From Thermococci archaeon (GTDB lineage Archaea; Methanobacteriota_B; Thermococci; Thermococcales; Thermococcaceae), in contig QMUB01000050.1 of the NCBI GenBank assembly GCA_003663695.1, forward strand, positions 1 to 7,574: a stretch of 7,574 bases of DNA, given 5' to 3'. A program made the translations under genes and the position numbers. The notes below the pieces were generated by a model. That model did not search any database. It saw nothing but the letters and a program-made list of their open reading frames with translations, and was not told where the DNA came from. Shown piece by piece: positions 5,561-7,574 of the stretch (its first letter is position 1; each line of letters opens with the position of its first letter).

Positions 5561-6184
5561 TTATTTTTTCAAAATTTTTTGAGGGAAGAAAGTTAGGGAA
5601 GCTTTGGCCTGAGGTATTTCCATTCCCAGAGCAATACCAAAGCTCATCAAGTCCCTGGGAGCACGAACTTCCCATATACTTTCCGCTGAGGAGGTGAGAA
5701 AACGCGGTGCTCTGTACTTCTCAATCAAACGCCAGTTCCTCATCATGAGCCTCAGCATGTTAGCCCTCTCATAGGGATTTGCTCTCAGGAGAGGAGAGAA
5801 TGAGAATCCTATTGCAACATCATTCCTTGCAGCCATTCTGGCCAAGATATGATCCATCCCACTGTCCCTCCTTCCAAGCTCGGGCGATATCAACGCGTCA
5901 ACCTTAGCCTCAAGAGCAGCCCTGTTGATTTTTAAGTTCCCTCCCTGAACATAAAGGAGTGCCCTAAGCTTTCTATTTTTTAACTCCCGAATCAGAGAGG
6001 GTTTCTTTGTTATTAAAAGGAGTGCGACATGTTTATATTTTGCTCTCAGCTCGCTGAGTTCTTCATTCAGAGCAGCATAATCGGGGCTTTTCTCAAGAGA
6101 GATCACCTTTGTAAAAACAACCTCATCATACCACTGCTCAGCAAGCGCATATGCTTCATCATTTCTCACATCCAGTTCAATCAT
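5561..6184 (-). CDS. rnp3: RNase P protein component 3 (Rpp30 homolog)
   Basis: Rpp30 pairs with Pop5 in archaeal RNase P and takes a TIM-barrel fold related to PHP enzymes. The protein is 207 residues. It shows the start block MIELDVRND (1-9), KVDALISPELGRRDSGMDHILARMAARNDVAIGFSFSPLL (about 107-146), NPYERANMLRLMMRNWRLIEKY (about 149-170), and the highly conserved C-terminal RFLTSSAESIWEVRAPRDL with GMEIPQAKASLTFFP (about 174-204). The ATG at 6182-6184 overlaps the upstream gene's stop as ATGA. A GTG 12 nt earlier is possible but has a poorly spaced binding site and would add four unconserved residues (VVEG). Its stop is 4 bp from the trpB2 remnant, which converges on it. It forms a two-gene unit with the COG1325 gene. 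Confidence 0.95.
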   Translation of the reverse strand: MIELDVRNDEAYALAEQWYDEVVFTKVISLEKSPDYAALNEELSELRAKYKHVALLLITKKPSLIRELKNRKLRALLYVQGGNLKINRAALEAKVDALISPELGRRDSGMDHILARMAARNDVAIGFSFSPLLRANPYERANMLRLMMRNWRLIEKYRAPRFLTSSAESIWEVRAPRDLMSFGIALGMEIPQAKASLTFFPQKILKK

Positions 6185-6627
6185 TCCTTCAACCACTCCT
6201 CAACAGCTTTAACCACGCTCTCCTTTTTCATCGGGAAGGCTTTTACCTTTATTCTGATCTGAATAACATCCTCTCCCTCATCAACATGCGCCTCTCCTAG
6301 ATAAGCCTTCTGTTTGTTGAAACGGACATAAAAGACTCCTTCTTCGTCAATCTTCTCATTCAAATGCTCCAGAAGATATTTTTTATTTTCCTCACCCAGC
6401 AACATTTTGAAGTGCCTTAAAAAAGCCCTCACATGTCTAGCCTTCTTGATTTCAAGATTGATAACTTTAATTGGATTTCCAAAATATCCCTCTGTCTCAA
6501 GTATTTCAAAATCCACGTCATCGTCTGGAATCTCTTCAGGGATGAATGTACCTAGAGCTTCCAGAACTTTATCCTCATTCTCCGTTCCATGAATAAACGT
6601 GCTTATCCTAACGTGATGTGCCTGCAT
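6181..6627 (-). CDS. COG1325-type RNA-binding protein, predicted exosome-associated subunit
   Basis: A 148-residue protein of the archaeal COG1325 family, predicted from gene neighbourhood and fold to bind RNA and act with the exosome. To my knowledge no biochemical role is firmly assigned. Recognisable features are the N-terminal HHVRISTFIHGTENEDKVLEAL (about 4-25), GYFGNPIKVINLEIKKARHVRAFL (about 48-71), DEEGVFYVRFNKQKAYLGE (about 94-112) and the alternating-strand IQIRIKVKAFP (about 122-132). No membrane segment or signal peptide is seen. The ATG (6625-6627) is preceded by GGTGAT with a short 3-nt spacer. The TATA box lies only about 35 nt upstream, so the leader is very short. The gene overlaps rnp3 by 4 nt, which suggests coupled expression with the RNase P protein. 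Confidence 0.88.
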   Translation of the reverse strand: MQAHHVRISTFIHGTENEDKVLEALGTFIPEEIPDDDVDFEILETEGYFGNPIKVINLEIKKARHVRAFLRHFKMLLGEENKKYLLEHLNEKIDEEGVFYVRFNKQKAYLGEAHVDEGEDVIQIRIKVKAFPMKKESVVKAVEEWLKE

Positions 6628-6657
6628 GCTATCACCAGAGGAGAATTAGAAAAAGAA

Positions 6658-6673
6658 CTTTAAAAGCTATTGC
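6658..6673 (-). promoter_or_regulatory. BRE/TATA promoter of the COG1325-rnp3 pair
   Basis: On the minus strand CAATAG precedes CTTTTAAAG (about 6658-6667), 31 nt or more before the COG1325 ATG. The predicted start near 6636-6640 gives a leader of about 10 nt that consists mainly of the GGTGAT binding site. Just upstream a CTTTTTAT stretch (about 6684-6692) after the rpl15e stop may act as a T-rich terminator. Confidence 0.55.
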
Positions 6674-6701
6674 CCTGAAAGACGATAAAAAGAGTAAGGG
6701 A

Positions 6702-7286
6702 TCACTTACCCCTTCCCTTGTTAGCCCTAATGCTTGGCCTAATCTTTTCAGCACCTTTACCCTTGTTCCTCAGACCTCTGCTCTTCTTGCCGGCTGAGGT
6801 AAGACCTCTAAAGACTCTACCCTTGTGAGCCTTGCCTGCTATCCAGGCTATCTTTGGATCGCTCTTTATGACCGGATGGTGCGGGTCGACCATTATAACC
6901 TCAAACCACTTGTACATTCCATCCTCGCCAACCCAGTAGGAGTTGAGAACCTCAAGGTTGGGGAACTTTCTCGCGGCCTTCTCCTCCGCAATCCACTGAA
7001 GGCTCTTCTTTGGTGAATATCTAACCATACCCATCTTTGAGGGCTTCCTTCCACCCTTCCACCTTGGTCTCTTCCTTCCACCGCGCCTGACCTTAACTCT
7101 CACAATGACATAGCCCTGCTTAGCCTGATAGCCAAGGTTTCTGGCTCTATCCAAGCGGGTTGGCCTCTCAATCCTAATAACCCCTGGTTCCCTTCTCCAC
7201 TTTATCATCCTAATCTTGTTGAGTCTACCCACGTAGCTCTTCTTTGGAGCTTTCCAAGCTTCTCTTATGTATTTGTACATTCCCAT
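6702..7286 (-). CDS. rpl15e: Large ribosomal subunit protein L15e (eL15)
   Basis: Ribosomal protein of the 50S subunit, conserved in archaea and eukaryotes and bound to 23S rRNA. The protein is 194 residues, the usual archaeal length. It shows [18 protein letters not shown] (1-18), [21 protein letters not shown] (about 39-59), the basic [20 protein letters not shown] block (about 68-87), [31 protein letters not shown] and [19 protein letters not shown] near the C-terminus. I chose ATG 7284-7286 because it gives the family's MGMYKYI start and has GAGGTGG 5 nt upstream. A GTG nine nt earlier is part of that site. It is transcribed divergently from the prolidase-like gene and lies upstream of the COG1325-rnp3 pair, which has its own promoter. 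Confidence 0.97.
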   Translation of the reverse strand: MGMYKYIREAWKAPKKSYVGRLNKIRMIKWRREPGVIRIERPTRLDRARNLGYQAKQGYVIVRVKVRRGGRKRPRWKGGRKPSKMGMVRYSPKKSLQWIAEEKAARKFPNLEVLNSYWVGEDGMYKWFEVIMVDPHHPVIKSDPKIAWIAGKAHKGRVFRGLTSAGKKSRGLRNKGKGAEKIRPSIRANKGRGK

Positions 7287-7360
7287 CTTTCCCACCTCGT
7301 TTTTGCTGTTTGTGGTTCTCCGCCTAGCGGAACATCCCGCGGGTTCTCCCGCCCAGTCGT
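7287..7360 (-). promoter_or_regulatory. Structured 5' leader of rpl15e
   Basis: From the predicted start (about 7355) to the ATG the leader is about 70 nt and unusually GC-rich. It contains two strong hairpins, GCGGG-AGAA-CCCGC (7339-7352) and CCGC-TAG-GCGG (7320-7330), followed by an A-rich single strand and the GAGGTGG site. GGAGAACC occurs twice, once in the first hairpin and once just after the second. Ribosomal-protein leaders often hold autoregulatory binding sites. Whether L15e binds here is inference. Confidence 0.4.
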
Positions 7361-7373
7361 GGTGAGTTTGGGG

Positions 7374-7394
7374 TTCCAGTTTTTAAAGGTTGCG
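7374..7394. promoter_or_regulatory. Divergent, nearly symmetric TATA region for rpl15e and the prolidase-like gene
   Basis: The plus strand reads TTCCAGTTTTTAAAGGTTGCGG. The TTTTTAAAGG core (about 7379-7389) serves as a TATA box in both directions. On the minus strand it gives CGCAACC plus TTTAAAAAC, with a start near 7355 for rpl15e. On the plus strand it has TTCCAG upstream and a start near 7412, 27 nt before the prolidase-like ATG. Because only one pre-initiation complex can occupy the box, the two genes may compete. Confidence 0.45.
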
Positions 7395-7438
7395 GAAGAG
7401 TTAATACATCCAAGAGATGAGGTATTTAGGTGGTCGAA

Positions 7439-7574
7439 ATGAACAGGCTTGATAAGCTCGTTGGGCTTATGGACGATTATATGGGAGCACTGATAACGCC
7501 GGGCACAAACTTTTATTATTTGACGGGCTTAAATCCCTCTGCCACAGGTGAAAGGCTATTTTTATTAGCTCTAA
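7439..7574 (+). CDS. Xaa-Pro dipeptidase/aminopeptidase-like (M24B) protein, 5' part only
   Basis: The first 45 codons read MNRLDKLVGLMDDYMGALIT and continue PGTNFYYLTGLNPSATGER, then FLLAL. A short helical start followed by xxTPGTNFYYLTGLxP is typical of the N-terminal creatinase/prolidase domain of M24B metallopeptidases. In Pyrococcus prolidase the same place reads IAKPVNVYYFSGTSP. The metal-binding catalytic domain is outside the window, so the exact specificity (prolidase, aminopeptidase P or an inactive paralog) cannot be told. The ATG (7439-7441) is supported by AGGTGG (7428-7433), 5 nt upstream. It is the only intact plus-strand gene start in the window and lies divergent to rpl15e. 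Confidence 0.8.
   Translation, partial: MNRLDKLVGLMDDYMGALITPGTNFYYLTGLNPSATGERLFLLAL

Noticed and set aside
6185..6196. GTG start of rnp3 four residues upstream
   Set aside because: The ATG at 6182-6184 forms the usual ATGA overlap with the upstream stop and gives the family-like MIELD start.

Overview
This window is chromosomal DNA from a hyperthermophilic euryarchaeon, almost certainly of the order Thermococcales (Thermococcus, Palaeococcus or Pyrococcus). The evidence is the close protein resemblance to Pyrococcus/Thermococcus Rrp41, Rrp42, Rrp4, SBDS and PsmA recalled from memory, GGTGAT-type ribosome binding sites, and BRE/TATA promoters. I cannot name the species.

Most of the window, read on the minus strand, is the archaeal exosome/proteasome/RNase P superoperon predicted by comparative genomics (Koonin, Wolf and Aravind 2001). 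From right to left it holds rpl15e; a COG1325 predicted exosome subunit with RNase P Rpp30 (rnp3); RNase P Pop5 (rnp2); the compact psmA-sdo1-rrp4-rrp41-rrp42 operon; and the 5' end of rpl37ae. The psmA operon is tightly coupled: a 10-nt gap, a 4-nt ATGA overlap, a 17-nt overlap and a 3-nt gap. These genes join RNA maturation and decay (RNase P, exosome), ribosome assembly (SBDS, L15e, L37Ae) and protein turnover (20S proteasome). At the far right a prolidase-like gene starts divergently from rpl15e.

The unusual part is the roughly 920-bp gap between the two RNase P genes (4635-5560). It contains a decayed, plus-strand C-terminal remnant of a TrpB2-type tryptophan synthase beta gene. A 347-bp hairpin-rich element without a transposase gene interrupts it at 5093-5439. 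Removing exactly this segment rejoins the TrpB2 reading frame (...GEEK|VILF...) and restores a TTAC tetranucleotide on the minus strand directly next to one end. That is the insertion signature of the IS200/IS605 family. The element looks like a TnpB-less derivative that keeps an omega-RNA-like structured right end (a PATE/MITE type).

A second small candidate element of about 89 bp lies between rrp42 and rpl37ae (235-323). It has GGCTGTC/GACAGCC inverted ends and flanking TTCAAAA direct repeats. Next to it is a hairpin resembling an H/ACA guide RNA with a K-loop, and a 13-bp palindrome between the likely TATA box and start of rpl37ae.
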